This document shows positions 1 through 7,973 of a stretch of 64,000 nt of DNA, piece by piece. Source of the stretch: Litoreibacter halocynthiae (lineage in GTDB: Bacteria; Pseudomonadota; Alphaproteobacteria; Rhodobacterales; Rhodobacteraceae); the NCBI RefSeq assembly GCF_004365635.1, contig NZ_SOBH01000003.1, positions 310,001 to 374,000 on the forward strand, given 5' to 3'. The notes under the pieces are model-generated. The model searched no databases, was not told the origin of the DNA, and saw only the letters and a program-made list of their open reading frames with translations. Made by a program: the position numbers and the translations under genes. Each line of letters starts with the position of its first letter. The stretch's first letter is position 1.

Positions 1-533
1 ATGTGACGCCGACAGTGGTGCTATTCACCCAAACGGCCAACTTGCTGAACAACCCGAAAGTTGCGACCGGCATGAAGGTCATCTCGGTTGAAGACCAACG
101 CTGGGCGCGCCGCGACATCAAGACGACGCAGCTTCTGTTCCCGTCCATGGCCAAGATGATGGCCAAAGCCGCTGGCGTCGATGATGCGTGGATGGTCGAA
201 GACGGCCACGTCACCGAGGGCAGCTCCAACAACGCTTATATCGTGAAAGACGGCAAGATCATCACCCGCAATCTGGGCCACGAAATCCTGCACGGCATCA
301 CCCGCGCGGCGGTTCTGGCCTATGCCGAAGCGGCACAGATGCAGATCGAGGAACGCCCGTTCACCATCGACGAGGCCAAGAACGCGGACGAGGCATTTAT
401 CACCTCGGCCTCGACCTTCGTTATGCCCGTGGTGGAAATTGACGGGGTCGCCTTGGGCGATGGCAAGCCAGGCAAGTCTGCGGCTCGTCTGCGCGAGATT
501 TACCTAGATGAAAGCATGAAGCAGGCGCTCTGA
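1..533 (+). CDS. dat: D-amino-acid transaminase, 3' part (5' end outside window)
   Basis: This is the C-terminal part of a fold-type IV PLP aminotransferase. It would interconvert D-amino acids and 2-oxo acids, supplying or degrading D-Ala and D-Glu. The frame is open to the left edge, so the start is missing; about 177 codons remain of a protein usually near 285 residues. The motif DIKTTQLL carries the lysine expected to bind PLP (residue 40 of the visible part), and VTEGSSNN matches the cofactor-phosphate and glutamate region of the Bacillus enzyme. RNLGHEILHGITR is also typical of the family. A branched-chain aminotransferase of the same fold is the main alternative; the DIK and TEGSSNN context favours the D-specific family. 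Confidence 0.8.
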   Translation, partial: VTPTVVLFTQTANLLNNPKVATGMKVISVEDQRWARRDIKTTQLLFPSMAKMMAKAAGVDDAWMVEDGHVTEGSSNNAYIVKDGKIITRNLGHEILHGITRAAVLAYAEAAQMQIEERPFTIDEAKNADEAFITSASTFVMPVVEIDGVALGDGKPGKSAARLREIYLDESMKQAL

Positions 534-550
534 GCGCCTGTCGCGCGTGG

Positions 551-596
551 CAAATTCTCCCCGAGAATTTGAAATCAGACTTTCCTCGAAAGTCTG
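551..596. repeat. Tandem pair of perfect 9-bp hairpins between convergent genes
   Basis: Two stem-loops lie back to back in the gap between two converging genes. The first has arms CAAATTCTC and GAGAATTTG (551-559, 563-571) around a 3-nt loop. The second has arms CAGACTTTC and GAAAGTCTG (576-584, 588-596), also around a 3-nt loop. There is no T-tract, so this is not a canonical intrinsic terminator, although it could end transcription from both sides. The paired design resembles a REP-type interspersed element; I saw no second copy in this window. Confidence 0.55.
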
Positions 597-600
597 GCGC

Positions 601-867
601 CTACTTCTTCTCGGTGCCGTCCCATCGCAGAATTGTCAGCAACTCCTGACGGAACATATGTGAACGCCCGGAAAACCTAGACGGGGCGTTGCCTAGCTTC
701 ATATGCAAAGCTGCTGCCTGCGAGGTCGTCAGTGCTTTATAGTCCACAGGCCCGACGTTCCAGAATGCGAGCCTGTGTTCGATAGAGCGCAGCAATTGCT
801 CGTTCGGCGCGGCACTCACGGGTGCGGATAGCGCCAGCAGAACCGCAAGAAACCCTGCGCGTATCAT
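601..867 (-). CDS. Small secreted protein, paralogue of its upstream neighbour
   Basis: This encodes an 88-residue protein of unknown function. The N-terminus is a signal peptide (hydrophobic residues 5-19, likely cleavage after PVSAA), so the mature part should be periplasmic or secreted. The mature region contains LLRSIEHRL, VDYKALTTSQAAALHMKL and RQELL. These align in order with LKQEL, VDVDGLTRAQVVHINHLL and LGDSLL in the protein encoded just upstream, so the two appear to be a tandem duplication. Its ATG overlaps the neighbour's stop by 4 bp (864-867), indicating translational coupling. No enzymatic motif or cysteine is visible. Confidence 0.7.
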   Translation of the reverse strand: MIRAGFLAVLLALSAPVSAAPNEQLLRSIEHRLAFWNVGPVDYKALTTSQAAALHMKLGNAPSRFSGRSHMFRQELLTILRWDGTEKK

Positions 868-1124
868 TGGCGTCCGAACAGCGTTTTCAACAAGCTGTCA
901 CCCAGAATAGCTCCGATATTGCCGCGGATTTGCGCTGGCGATTTGTTGCTGTGAAGCAGGTGGTTGATATGCACGACCTGCGCACGGGTCAGCCCGTCCA
1001 CATCCACGTCGGAATAGCCCCAAGTGGGTAGCTCTTGCTTCAGGTGCTCGCGCATAGGCGCCTGGCTGGCGGCAACCGGCAAGGCCAGTGCGGTCAACAG
1101 GGCAGTTAGGGTCAGGCGTTTCAT
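864..1124 (-). CDS. Small secreted protein, first of a tandem pair
   Basis: This encodes an 86-residue exported protein of unknown function. The start MKRLTLTALL at 1124 is preferred over an ATG 18 codons upstream because AAGGAG lies just before it and it begins directly with a signal peptide ending near LPVAASQA. The mature part is helical and has a D-G-L-T-R-A-Q-V segment also found, as K-A-L-T-T-S-Q-A, in the next gene. The pair forms a two-gene unit. The conserved spacing of Trp, VD, LT and LH suggests one small domain kept in both copies. The role cannot be inferred from the neighbours. Confidence 0.7.
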   Translation of the reverse strand: MKRLTLTALLTALALPVAASQAPMREHLKQELPTWGYSDVDVDGLTRAQVVHINHLLHSNKSPAQIRGNIGAILGDSLLKTLFGRQ

Positions 1125-1180
1125 CTTGGTCTCCTTTGCAGTCATCCTATCACATAAGGACGCTGCGACCCAATTCACAG

Positions 1181-1480
1181 TTAAGTGGCGTCTTTGTGCG
1201 AAATCTCGAACGCAGCTTTTTGCGCGTCATTCGCCTCGGTCTGGAATTTCTCGCGCCAGTCGCTGTAGGGCATGCCGTAAAATTCCTCGCGGGCCTCGTC
1301 TTTGCTCATCTCGATCCCACGCTCAATCGCGGCTTCCTGATACCAACGGCTCAGGCAATTGCGGCAAAACCCCGTCAAATTCATCATGTCGATATTTTGC
1401 ACATCCGTGCGCTTTTGCAGGTGGGCTTGCAGCGTGCGGAAAGCGGCGGCTTCCAGTTCCAGCTTGGTTTGGGCGTCCAT
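1181..1480 (-). CDS. DUF1244 family protein
   Basis: This 99-residue protein belongs to the small DUF1244 (SMc04008-like) family of Alphaproteobacteria, whose function is not established. The hallmark FCRNCLSRWY lies mid-protein, with two cysteines three apart, followed by an acidic-basic C-terminal part (EEFYGMPYSDWREKF). The start MDAQTKLE at 1480 is chosen because AAGGAG precedes it; a start 9 codons further up would overlap the neighbouring gene. It lies 13 bp downstream of the N-formylglutamate amidohydrolase gene and is probably co-transcribed with it. Confidence 0.8.
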   Translation of the reverse strand: MDAQTKLELEAAAFRTLQAHLQKRTDVQNIDMMNLTGFCRNCLSRWYQEAAIERGIEMSKDEAREEFYGMPYSDWREKFQTEANDAQKAAFEISHKDAT

Positions 1481-1493
1481 GGTCAAGGCTCCT

Positions 1494-2231
1494 TTAGCGT
1501 TCGGCATCCGCGACTGCGGCGGTGATCATGGGCGCCAATCGCGCGGCCCATGCCTGTTGTTGTGTCTCACTAGAGATGAGGTCGTTGCGCAGTTCAATCA
1601 AGACGTGCAGATGCCCGTGCGTCAAAGCGTGGCGCTCCATCGTGTCGCCGGGAAGGCGTCCGGTATAGGGTTCGTTGTCGCCGACGCACAGATCGCTTTC
1701 GGCGCGCAGTCGCGACAGCAGTGGTGCGGCCAGCCGTTCATCATGGGCATACAGCACGCCTACGTGCCAAGGGCGCGGCGGGCGGCCTGCTAATTGTGGC
1801 GTGAAGCTGTGGACCGACACGATCACTGGTGCCTCTCGTTGGGCAACAAGGCCTGTGGCGGCATGGTGATAGGGTCGGTGATATGCGTCGAGCCTGCGTT
1901 CGCGTTCCAAGTGGCAGGCGTTACGGTTCGCCGGAATGATCGAGCCGTCATAAAGGCGCATCAAAAGCGTCGGGTCGTCCTCGCCGCGGTTCGGATCGAT
2001 CACCAGACGCGAGAACCGCGACATCAGCGCAGGCCCGTCAAAAGCGTCCGCGAGGGCGCGGGTCACACCCTCCGCGCCGATGTCATAGGCAATGTGGCGG
2101 GCCATGTCGCTTTCCGGAAGTCCAAGACGCGGGGGCAGACCATGCGGGACTGTGTTTGTTGCGTGGTCACAAAGGCAGACCACGCGCGACGGGCGGGTCT
2201 TGCCCACAATTTCGTAGCTTTCAGCGGTCAC
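1494..2231 (-). CDS. N-formylglutamate amidohydrolase family protein
   Basis: This 245-residue cytosolic hydrolase belongs to the FGase family, which releases formate from N-formyl-L-glutamate at the end of one histidine degradation route and acts on related N-acyl amino acids. Family signatures are CDHATNTVP near residue 21, SRLVIDPNRGEDDPTLL near 74 and SVHSFTP near 140. The length fits the short branch of the family. No other hut gene is nearby, so the true substrate is uncertain. It is followed closely by the DUF1244 gene on the same strand and is divergent from pyruvate kinase. Confidence 0.8.
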   Translation of the reverse strand: MTAESYEIVGKTRPSRVVCLCDHATNTVPHGLPPRLGLPESDMARHIAYDIGAEGVTRALADAFDGPALMSRFSRLVIDPNRGEDDPTLLMRLYDGSIIPANRNACHLERERRLDAYHRPYHHAATGLVAQREAPVIVSVHSFTPQLAGRPPRPWHVGVLYAHDERLAAPLLSRLRAESDLCVGDNEPYTGRLPGDTMERHALTHGHLHVLIELRNDLISSETQQQAWAARLAPMITAAVADAER

Positions 2232-2354
2232 GGGATATTTTGCCTGTTACAATTTGGCCCATAATAGCTTTGAATAAGACAAAGCGCCAGTTGCGGTAAG
2301 GTGCAAATTCCGTCATATGATACCGCTAACATTTACGCCGACCGAGGGACAATT

Positions 2355-3806
2355 ATGCAAAGACGACTACGCAAGGTAAAGATCGTGGCCACTCTGGGTC
2401 CGGCGTCCAATGACTACGATATGATCCGTGCGCTGTTCGAGGCGGGCGCAGATGTGTTCCGTCTGAATATGTCCCATGGCGACCACAGCGAAATTCGCGT
2501 GCGCCACCAGATCATACGGCAGATCGAGAAAGATCTGGGGCGGCCCATCTCCATTCTGGCCGACCTTCAGGGGCCAAAACTGCGCGTCGGCGTTTTTGCG
2601 AACGGAGAAGAAGAGCTTGTCGTAGGCGCCCCCTTCCGGCTTGACCTTGATCCTGCCGAAGGTGACGTAAACCGTGTGCAGCTACCCCACAAAGAAATTT
2701 TCGCAGCGCTAGAGGTAGGCTCCAGCCTGCTGGTGAATGACGGTAAAATCCGCCTCAAGGTTAAAGATTGCGGTGCTGATTTCGCCAATTGCGAAGTTGT
2801 TGTTGGCGGCACGATTTCCAACCGCAAGGGCGTGAACGTACCGGACGTTGTGCTGCCATTGGCGGCGCTGTCCGACAAAGACCGCAAGGATCTGGAATTC
2901 GTATGCCAACTTGGCGTCGACTGGCTGGCGCTGTCTTTCGTGCAGCGCCCCGAGGACGTAGAAGAGGCCCGGAAACTAGCCGATGGTCGCGCCGCGATCC
3001 TGTCGAAGATCGAAAAGCCGGCCGCTGTCACGGCGTTTGACGAAATCCTTGCGGTGTCCGACGGCATCATGGTTGCCCGTGGCGATCTGGGGGTCGAACT
3101 TCCGGTGCAAAATGTGCCGCCAATCCAGAAGCGCCTGATCCGCCGCTGCCGCACAGTTGCCAAGCCGGTGATCGTGGCGACACAGATGCTCGAATCGATG
3201 ATCGACAGCCCCATGCCGACCCGCGCCGAAGTTTCGGACGTGGCGACGGCCATTTACGAAGGCACCGACGCAATCATGCTATCCGCTGAATCTGCGGCTG
3301 GCAGCTTCCCGATCGAAGCGGTGACCACGATGAACAACGTGGCCATCGAGGTGGAAAGCGACCCGAACTATCTTGAAATCATCGCAGCACAACGCGGCGG
3401 CAAGAAAACGACGATTGCCGATGGCATCGTGGTGGCCGCCCGCGAGATTGCAGAGACGACGAACATCAAGGCCATCTGCTGCTTTACCCAGTCCGGCACA
3501 ACCGCGTTGCTGGTTTCGCGGGAGCGGCCGCATGTCCCGATCATCGCGCTGACGCCACTGGTCGGCACCGCACGGCGTCTTGCGCTGAGCTGGGGGACGC
3601 ATTGCGTTGTCACCGCAGGCGTGGTCGAGCGGTTCAAAACCGCTGTGGTCAGCGCTGCACGTGCCGCGCGCGAGGACGGCTTCGCGTCGGAGGACGACCA
3701 GATCGTGGTCACCGCCGGTGTTCCGTTCAACCAACCGGGCACAACCAACATTCTTCGCGTGGCCCCATGCGAGGAAAGGTTGATTTACAGCTCCGACCCT
3801 GAGTAA
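2355..3806 (+). CDS. pyk: Pyruvate kinase
   Basis: This enzyme catalyses the last step of glycolysis, phosphoenolpyruvate plus ADP to pyruvate plus ATP, in the cytosol. The start MQRRLRKVKIVATLGP at 2355 follows a GAGGGAC ribosome-binding site and gives 483 residues, normal for the family; an ATG 18 codons earlier lacks this support. Visible motifs are KIVATLGPAS at the N-terminus, the metal- and substrate-binding segment ILSKIEKPAAV, and the signature MLESMIDSPMPTRAEVSDVA, followed by the regulatory C-terminal domain. A small membrane-protein gene follows 29 bp downstream. Confidence 0.97.
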   Translation: MQRRLRKVKIVATLGPASNDYDMIRALFEAGADVFRLNMSHGDHSEIRVRHQIIRQIEKDLGRPISILADLQGPKLRVGVFANGEEELVVGAPFRLDLDPAEGDVNRVQLPHKEIFAALEVGSSLLVNDGKIRLKVKDCGADFANCEVVVGGTISNRKGVNVPDVVLPLAALSDKDRKDLEFVCQLGVDWLALSFVQRPEDVEEARKLADGRAAILSKIEKPAAVTAFDEILAVSDGIMVARGDLGVELPVQNVPPIQKRLIRRCRTVAKPVIVATQMLESMIDSPMPTRAEVSDVATAIYEGTDAIMLSAESAAGSFPIEAVTTMNNVAIEVESDPNYLEIIAAQRGGKKTTIADGIVVAAREIAETTNIKAICCFTQSGTTALLVSRERPHVPIIALTPLVGTARRLALSWGTHCVVTAGVVERFKTAVVSAARAAREDGFASEDDQIVVTAGVPFNQPGTTNILRVAPCEERLIYSSDPE

Positions 3807-3835
3807 ATCGTTACATTCCTGTTTGGGAGACGATT

Positions 3836-4060
3836 ATGGACTACGACCTGATCCTTGTTCTGGGTATTATTATTGGTGTGCTCACGGTCCCGGCCATGCT
3901 TTCGGCATTCTTGGATGGCAGCGCCCCGCGGGTGGCGACTATCGCTGCCGTGGTGTCGGGCGGGATGATCGTCTTCGCCGCCTATAATGCGCCGGGCGGG
4001 TACACCTTTGCGGAACTCCCCGACGTATTCACCAAGGTCGTGGCAGGGTTTGTGCGCTAA
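3836..4060 (+). CDS. Small two-span membrane protein, unknown function
   Basis: This 74-residue protein has two hydrophobic segments (about residues 4-24 and 31-50) and a short C-terminal tail ending [17 protein letters not shown] ribosome-binding site lies just before the ATG. It sits 29 bp after pyruvate kinase and is probably read from the same transcript, then comes rpmI. No catalytic motif is visible. It is conserved-looking and Gly/Ala-rich, but I cannot name a family. Confidence 0.7.
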   Translation: MDYDLILVLGIIIGVLTVPAMLSAFLDGSAPRVATIAAVVSGGMIVFAAYNAPGGYTFAELPDVFTKVVAGFVR

Positions 4061-4191
4061 ACGGGCCACAAGGTAATCCTAATGCTTGCAATGGGTGCGC
4101 TTTGGTCCTACGAAGCGCGCTCAAGCCCGTGCGTCCGGCGAATGGCATGCCGAGTCGCGCGTTTTACCACTCGATCTTTGAGGAGATGGAA

Positions 4192-4392
4192 ATGCCGAAG
4201 ATGAAGACAAAATCAGGCGCTAAAAAGCGCTTTTCGATGACGGCCTCCGGTCGCGTCAAAGCTGGTCAAGCAGGCAAACGCCACGGCATGATCAAGCGCT
4301 CGACCAAGTTTATCCGCACCGCCCGTGGCACCACGATCCTCTGCGCAGCAGATGAGAAGATCGTGAAAAAATACATGCCATACGCGCGCTAA
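4192..4392 (+). CDS. rpmI: 50S ribosomal protein L35
   Basis: This 66-residue, very basic protein of the large ribosomal subunit starts [14 protein letters not shown], the canonical L35 N-terminus. The ATG at 4192 follows GAGGAG; the open frame extends 30 codons further upstream, but that part is not L35-like. It lies 12 bp before rplT, the normal bacterial pairing (usually infC-rpmI-rplT). infC is not adjacent here. Confidence 0.97.
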   Translation: MPKMKTKSGAKKRFSMTASGRVKAGQAGKRHGMIKRSTKFIRTARGTTILCAADEKIVKKYMPYAR

Positions 4393-4404
4393 GGAGAATT
4401 TGAA

Positions 4405-4767
4405 ATGTCCAGAGTTACATCCGGCGTCGTAACACACGCCCGCCACAAGAAAATCATCAAAGCCGCCAAAGGCTACCAAGGTCGCCGCAAGAACACGTTC
4501 CGCGTTGCTACGCAGGCCGTGGACAAGGCGAACCAATACGCGACACGTGACCGCAAGAACCGCAAGCGCAACTTCCGCGCGTTGTGGATCCAGCGGATCA
4601 ACGCTGGCTGTCGTGCCATCGACGAAGCGCTGACATACTCGCGCTTCATCAACGGTCTGTCGCTGGCTGGTATCGAAGTCGACCGCAAAGTTCTGGCCGA
4701 TCTGGCCGTGAACGAGCCTGAGGCATTTGCCGCAGTGGTCGAAAAAGCGAAAGCCGCATTGGCCTAA
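4405..4767 (+). CDS. rplT: 50S ribosomal protein L20
   Basis: L20 is an early 23S rRNA-binding protein required for 50S assembly, and in many bacteria it represses its own operon. The sequence begins [19 protein letters not shown], has the expected basic N-terminal helix ([17 protein letters not shown]) and the RNA-contacting QRINAGCR. The length of 120 residues is normal. An AAGGAG ribosome-binding site precedes the ATG. A strong intrinsic terminator follows at 4801. Confidence 0.97.
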   Translation: MSRVTSGVVTHARHKKIIKAAKGYQGRRKNTFRVATQAVDKANQYATRDRKNRKRNFRALWIQRINAGCRAIDEALTYSRFINGLSLAGIEVDRKVLADLAVNEPEAFAAVVEKAKAALA

Positions 4768-4800
4768 GACACTCCGCCATCTGAGGGACAGATGACGACG

Positions 4801-4830
4801 CGCCGCTCCGGGAAACCGGGGCGGCGTTTT
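4801..4830 (+). terminator. Rho-independent terminator of rpmI-rplT
   Basis: A 10-bp GC-rich stem (CGCCGCTCCG paired with CGGGGCGGCG, one G-U pair) encloses a 6-nt loop and is followed directly by TTTT. It starts 33 bp after the rplT stop codon. Confidence 0.9.
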
Positions 4831-4850
4831 CTATTGCGCAGTTTTGGGTG

Positions 4851-4868
4851 GTTTATCTGTGGATAAAC
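4851..4868. promoter_or_regulatory. Inverted repeat containing a DnaA-box match, upstream of the BLUF gene
   Basis: GTTTATC-TGTG-GATAAAC forms 7-bp arms around a 4-nt spacer. It contains TGTGGATAA, the complement of the consensus DnaA box TTATCCACA (4858-4866). The palindrome GTTTAAAC follows at 4870-4877. The site lies about 90 bp upstream of the BLUF start. A DNA-binding operator is possible; no factor can be named. Confidence 0.35.
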
Positions 4869-4958
4869 TGTTTAAACGGGCAGGTTTCACTTGATCTTGT
4901 CCTATGCGGCTTACAACACTACTAAATGTGGTTTTAACGATTACCTAGGGAGGCCAGC

Positions 4959-5393
4959 ATGAACCTCACCCGCCTCGTGTATTACAGCCAGCGAAACCCG
5001 TCCGAGGATTTGGACATCAATTCGCTGATCGAGACGTGCAAGCGCAACAACCCGCGCCAGAACCTGACGGGCTTGCTTCACTATAATGGTGACCACTTTA
5101 TTCAGGTGATCGAGGGTGGCCGCGTAGAGGTGTCTGCGTTGTACCACCGCATTGCCCGAGACCCGCGTCATTCCAATATTATTCTGCTGTCTTGCACCGA
5201 TGTCCGTGAGCGCATGTTCCCGACATGGTCGATGGCCTTGCACCAAGGCATGGACTCGCAAACGCGGAAGGTGTTCCTGCGCTACTTCGCCACCGATATG
5301 ATGAATCCCGAGGCGGTGAATGTCGACACATTGCTCGACGTCTTGCAGGATCTGATGATGGAAACGCCGACCAAGTTGACGATTTCCGTTTAG
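4959..5393 (+). CDS. BLUF-domain blue-light sensor (stand-alone)
   Basis: This 144-residue protein is essentially one BLUF domain, which binds FAD and changes hydrogen bonding on blue light. By alignment with Slr1694 the photoactive residues are present: Tyr8 (LVYYS), Asn31 (RNNPRQNLTG), Gln49 (FIQVIEG), Trp90 and Met92 (TWSMAL). Relative to Slr1694 there is a one-residue deletion in the loop before Asn31. The C-terminal 45 residues form the usual cap helices and carry no output enzyme, so signalling must go through a protein partner. The start is supported by GGGAGG 8 bp upstream. Its stop overlaps the convergent gene by 4 bp. Confidence 0.93.
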   Translation: MNLTRLVYYSQRNPSEDLDINSLIETCKRNNPRQNLTGLLHYNGDHFIQVIEGGRVEVSALYHRIARDPRHSNIILLSCTDVRERMFPTWSMALHQGMDSQTRKVFLRYFATDMMNPEAVNVDTLLDVLQDLMMETPTKLTISV

Positions 5394-5611
5394 CGTCGCT
5401 TGCCAGAGGTTCGCTTCATCTTGTCACATTCGAATTTGGAGCGGGCGCTTTGCGCCTCCGCATCGCGCGTGCGTCTGCGCATTCGTAGAACTTCCGATCC
5501 CAACATGCGCAATTGCTTGTCGCTTTGCCCAAGATAGCGGTCACGGGCCAAAAAGTATCCGATAGCGCCGCTGGCGGTCATGGCGAACAGCAGGATCAGG
5601 AAATTTAGCAT
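5390..5611 (-). CDS. Small membrane-anchored protein, unknown function
   Basis: This 73-residue protein has one N-terminal hydrophobic segment (MLNFLILLFAMTASGAIGYF) followed by a strongly basic, probably coiled-coil tail (RMRRRTRDAEAQ). AAGGACGAG precedes the ATG. It is 15 bp downstream of the OmpA-family gene and likely co-transcribed. Its TAA overlaps the TAG of the BLUF gene (shared TTAG). Confidence 0.65.
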   Translation of the reverse strand: MLNFLILLFAMTASGAIGYFLARDRYLGQSDKQLRMLGSEVLRMRRRTRDAEAQSARSKFECDKMKRTSGKRR

Positions 5612-5626
5612 GAAACTCGTCCTTCT

Positions 5627-6448
5627 TTAGCTGTCGGGATCGTTGCGCAGGATTACAAACTCAACGCGGCGATTGCGGTCGTCGTCAGACGCGTCGCCCT
5701 GAGAGAGCGGCATACGCGCGCCAAACCCGACAGGCTCGAACTGTGACGTGTCCAACCCTAGCTGCGTAAGAGCGTTCATAGTGCTATCGGCGCGCTTCCA
5801 GCTCAGATCAAAGTTGATCAGATCGCTGCCAGTGGTATCGGAATGCCCTGTGATCTGGATTTTCGCTTCGGGGCAGGCATTGGCCATCCGTCCCAGTTGC
5901 GACAGGCGTACGAGGTCCGTGCCGTTGAGTTGGGCGCTACCCACCCCGAAATAGAATGTTGCGTTGTCAGCAATCTGCCGCAGCTCGACAAGGCAATCCG
6001 GGGCCTCTGGCGCGGTTGATGCCACTTGCGGCGCTGGGGCCGGTGCGACGACCTCGAGGGTTGCGGCTTCCACTATGGCGGGGGCAGGTGCCACTACGGG
6101 TTCCACTGGGGCCGGCAGTGTCAGTGAGGCTTGAATCACAGAGGCGTTTTGTGATGCGGGCGCGTCCGCCAGTGGCTCGGGGGTGGTATCTTCGATGCGT
6201 GGTTGATCCAGAATTGCTGCAGGTTCTGCCTGTACCGCGGTGACCTGTTCGGAGCGTGCGCTTGCCCCCCCGACCGATTGCATCGCGATGAAAGACAGGC
6301 TGCCAACCAGCATGAAGGCAAGGGCGGCAACGACTTCCGTACTTTTGAAATCGAGTTTCGAAAGGTTTGTTTCAAGTCGAAACGCCTGCATGAGGTTCAG
6401 CCCCTCGGCACGGTATTTCGCTGCGTTAATTGTACTGAATAGTCCCAT
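5627..6448 (-). CDS. OmpA-family protein with inner-membrane anchor
   Basis: This 273-residue protein has a transmembrane helix at about residues 41-58, a long Ala/Pro/Val-rich linker (roughly 75-155), and a C-terminal OmpA-like peptidoglycan-binding domain. The domain shows GHSDTTGSDLINFDLSWKRA and NRRVEFVIL. The N-terminal cytoplasmic stretch of about 40 residues is longer than in classical outer-membrane OmpA proteins and there is no beta-barrel. It therefore looks like an inner-membrane protein reaching the wall, similar in plan to MotB/Pal-like tethers. It is the middle gene of a three-gene minus-strand unit. Confidence 0.82.
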   Translation of the reverse strand: MGLFSTINAAKYRAEGLNLMQAFRLETNLSKLDFKSTEVVAALAFMLVGSLSFIAMQSVGGASARSEQVTAVQAEPAAILDQPRIEDTTPEPLADAPASQNASVIQASLTLPAPVEPVVAPAPAIVEAATLEVVAPAPAPQVASTAPEAPDCLVELRQIADNATFYFGVGSAQLNGTDLVRLSQLGRMANACPEAKIQITGHSDTTGSDLINFDLSWKRADSTMNALTQLGLDTSQFEPVGFGARMPLSQGDASDDDRNRRVEFVILRNDPDS

Positions 6449-6469
6449 TTAAGTCACCCACACACTATA

Positions 6470-6679
6470 CTACCGATAAAAAGTCACCGTTGTCGCGTTC
6501 GTCGATTTTTGAATGTCCACCTGAATCCCAAGCGCAGACGCCGTCTCCACCAACACGGCCTCATTGTCTGACAAAGAGACCTTGGCGGTCTCGTCGTCGA
6601 TCGACATGGTTAGGCCCAGATCAACAACGGTGTGTTGCAGCACCGTCTTGAGGCGATGGGCATAGAGAGTGGCCTGCAT
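6470..6679 (-). CDS. Small protein of unknown function
   Basis: This encodes 69 residues from the start MQATLYAHRL at 6679, which follows GGGGAAA; an ATG 5 codons upstream has no such site. The protein has an LKTVLQHTVVDLGL helix and a beta-rich C-terminus. No signal peptide or membrane helix is seen. It precedes the OmpA-family gene by 21 bp on the same strand, so it probably opens that operon. The family is not recognised. Confidence 0.55.
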   Translation of the reverse strand: MQATLYAHRLKTVLQHTVVDLGLTMSIDDETAKVSLSDNEAVLVETASALGIQVDIQKSTNATTVTFYR

Positions 6680-6720
6680 TGCTTTCCCCAGCAACTGCTA
6701 TGTCTTTTGACAGCATTCAA

Positions 6721-6732
6721 TGTAGGCCTACA
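6721..6732. promoter_or_regulatory. Perfect 12-bp palindrome between divergent genes
   Basis: TGTAGGCCTACA is fully self-complementary. It lies in the 219-bp gap between the small minus-strand gene (start 6679) and pheS (start 6899), nearer the former. This position suits an operator for a dimeric regulator; no factor can be assigned. Confidence 0.3.
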
Positions 6733-6898
6733 CACATTATTTAGTGTTTTGAACCTCAATCGGCTCTTAGTTTTGTGATATTCGAACTTTTCGCGGGGAA
6801 TGAGTCCTCTTTGCAACCCCTCAGCCGCGCCGCGCCGTCCACTTGCAATCGGGCCATGTGGCGGATAGCAGAGCGGTAACACCAAATCGGGGGCCGTC

Positions 6899-7972
6899 AT
6901 GGACGATCTTAAAGCCAAATATCTAAGCCAAATTGCTGACGCAGCGGATGAAGCCACGCTCGAAGACCTGCGGGTTTCCGCGCTTGGCAAAAAGGGCGAG
7001 ATCAGCCTGCGGATGCGCGAATTGGGCAAGATGACCCCCGAAGAACGCCAAGTGGCCGGCCCTGCGTTGAATGCGCTGAAGGATGAAGTGAATTCGGCGC
7101 TGGTGGCCAAGAAGGCAGGGCTTGCGGATGCGGCTTTGGATGCCCGCCTGCGCACCGAATGGCTGGACGTGACCTTGCCGGGTCGTAGTCGTCCCGCCGG
7201 GTCGATCCATCCGATTAGTCAGGTCACCGAAGAGGTGTCCGCCATATTCGCCGATCTGGGCTTCGCGGTTGCCGAAGGTCCGCAGGTCGAAGACGACTGG
7301 CACAATTTTGACGCGCTGAACATTCCAAGCCACCACCCCGCCCGCGGCGAGATGGACACGTTTTACATGCACCGCAACGAAGGCGACGACCGCCCGCCGC
7401 ATGTGCTGCGGACGCATACATCGCCGGTGCAAATCCGCTCCATGTTGGGGCAGGGCGCGCCGATCCGTATCATCTGTCCAGGCCGCGTGTACCGCGCCGA
7501 CTATGACCAGACCCACACGCCGATGTTCCATCAGGTCGAAGGTTTGGCGATTGATACCGACATCTCCATGGCGAACCTGAAATGGGTGTTGGAGGAGTTT
7601 GTGAAATCCTTCTTCGAGGTCGACGACGTCGAGCTGCGCTTCCGCGCATCGCACTTCCCGTTCACCGAGCCTTCCGCAGAAGTCGATATCCGCTGTTCTT
7701 GGGAAGGTGGCGTTCTGAAAGTGGGCGAGGGGGACGACTGGTTGGAAATCCTCGGCTCCGGCATGGTGCATCCGAGGGTTCTGGAAGCGGGTGGCATTGA
7801 CCCGACCAAGTATCAGGGCTTCGCCTTCGGTATGGGCATCGACCGCATCGCGATGCTGAAATACGGCATCCCCGACCTGCGCGCATTCTTCGATAGCGAC
7901 CTGCGCTGGCTGCGCCACTACGGCTTTGCCGCGCTGGACCAGCCGAATTTGGCAGGCGGGCTTAGTCGGTAG
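6899..7972 (+). CDS. pheS: Phenylalanine-tRNA ligase alpha subunit
   Basis: PheS is the catalytic subunit of the alpha2-beta2 synthetase that charges tRNA-Phe. The 357-residue length is normal. It has an N-terminal coiled-coil arm, then class II core motifs: [12 protein letters not shown] (motif 2 region), [16 protein letters not shown] and the C-terminal [17 protein letters not shown] (motif 3). Its partner pheT is not adjacent but starts about 1.5 kb downstream, after a small co-directional gene and a convergent sulfotransferase-like gene. Confidence 0.97.
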   Translation: MDDLKAKYLSQIADAADEATLEDLRVSALGKKGEISLRMRELGKMTPEERQVAGPALNALKDEVNSALVAKKAGLADAALDARLRTEWLDVTLPGRSRPAGSIHPISQVTEEVSAIFADLGFAVAEGPQVEDDWHNFDALNIPSHHPARGEMDTFYMHRNEGDDRPPHVLRTHTSPVQIRSMLGQGAPIRIICPGRVYRADYDQTHTPMFHQVEGLAIDTDISMANLKWVLEEFVKSFFEVDDVELRFRASHFPFTEPSAEVDIRCSWEGGVLKVGEGDDWLEILGSGMVHPRVLEAGGIDPTKYQGFAFGMGIDRIAMLKYGIPDLRAFFDSDLRWLRHYGFAALDQPNLAGGLSR

Positions 7973-7973
7973 G

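Noticed and set aside
4858-4866. Consensus DnaA box that could mark a replication origin
   Set aside because: It is a single site with no cluster of boxes, no AT-rich unwinding region and no dnaA or other origin-linked gene nearby.
6923-7918. 331-codon minus-strand frame opposite pheS
   Set aside because: It is exactly antisense to a highly conserved gene and has His/Arg/Gln-rich shadow composition with no start site.
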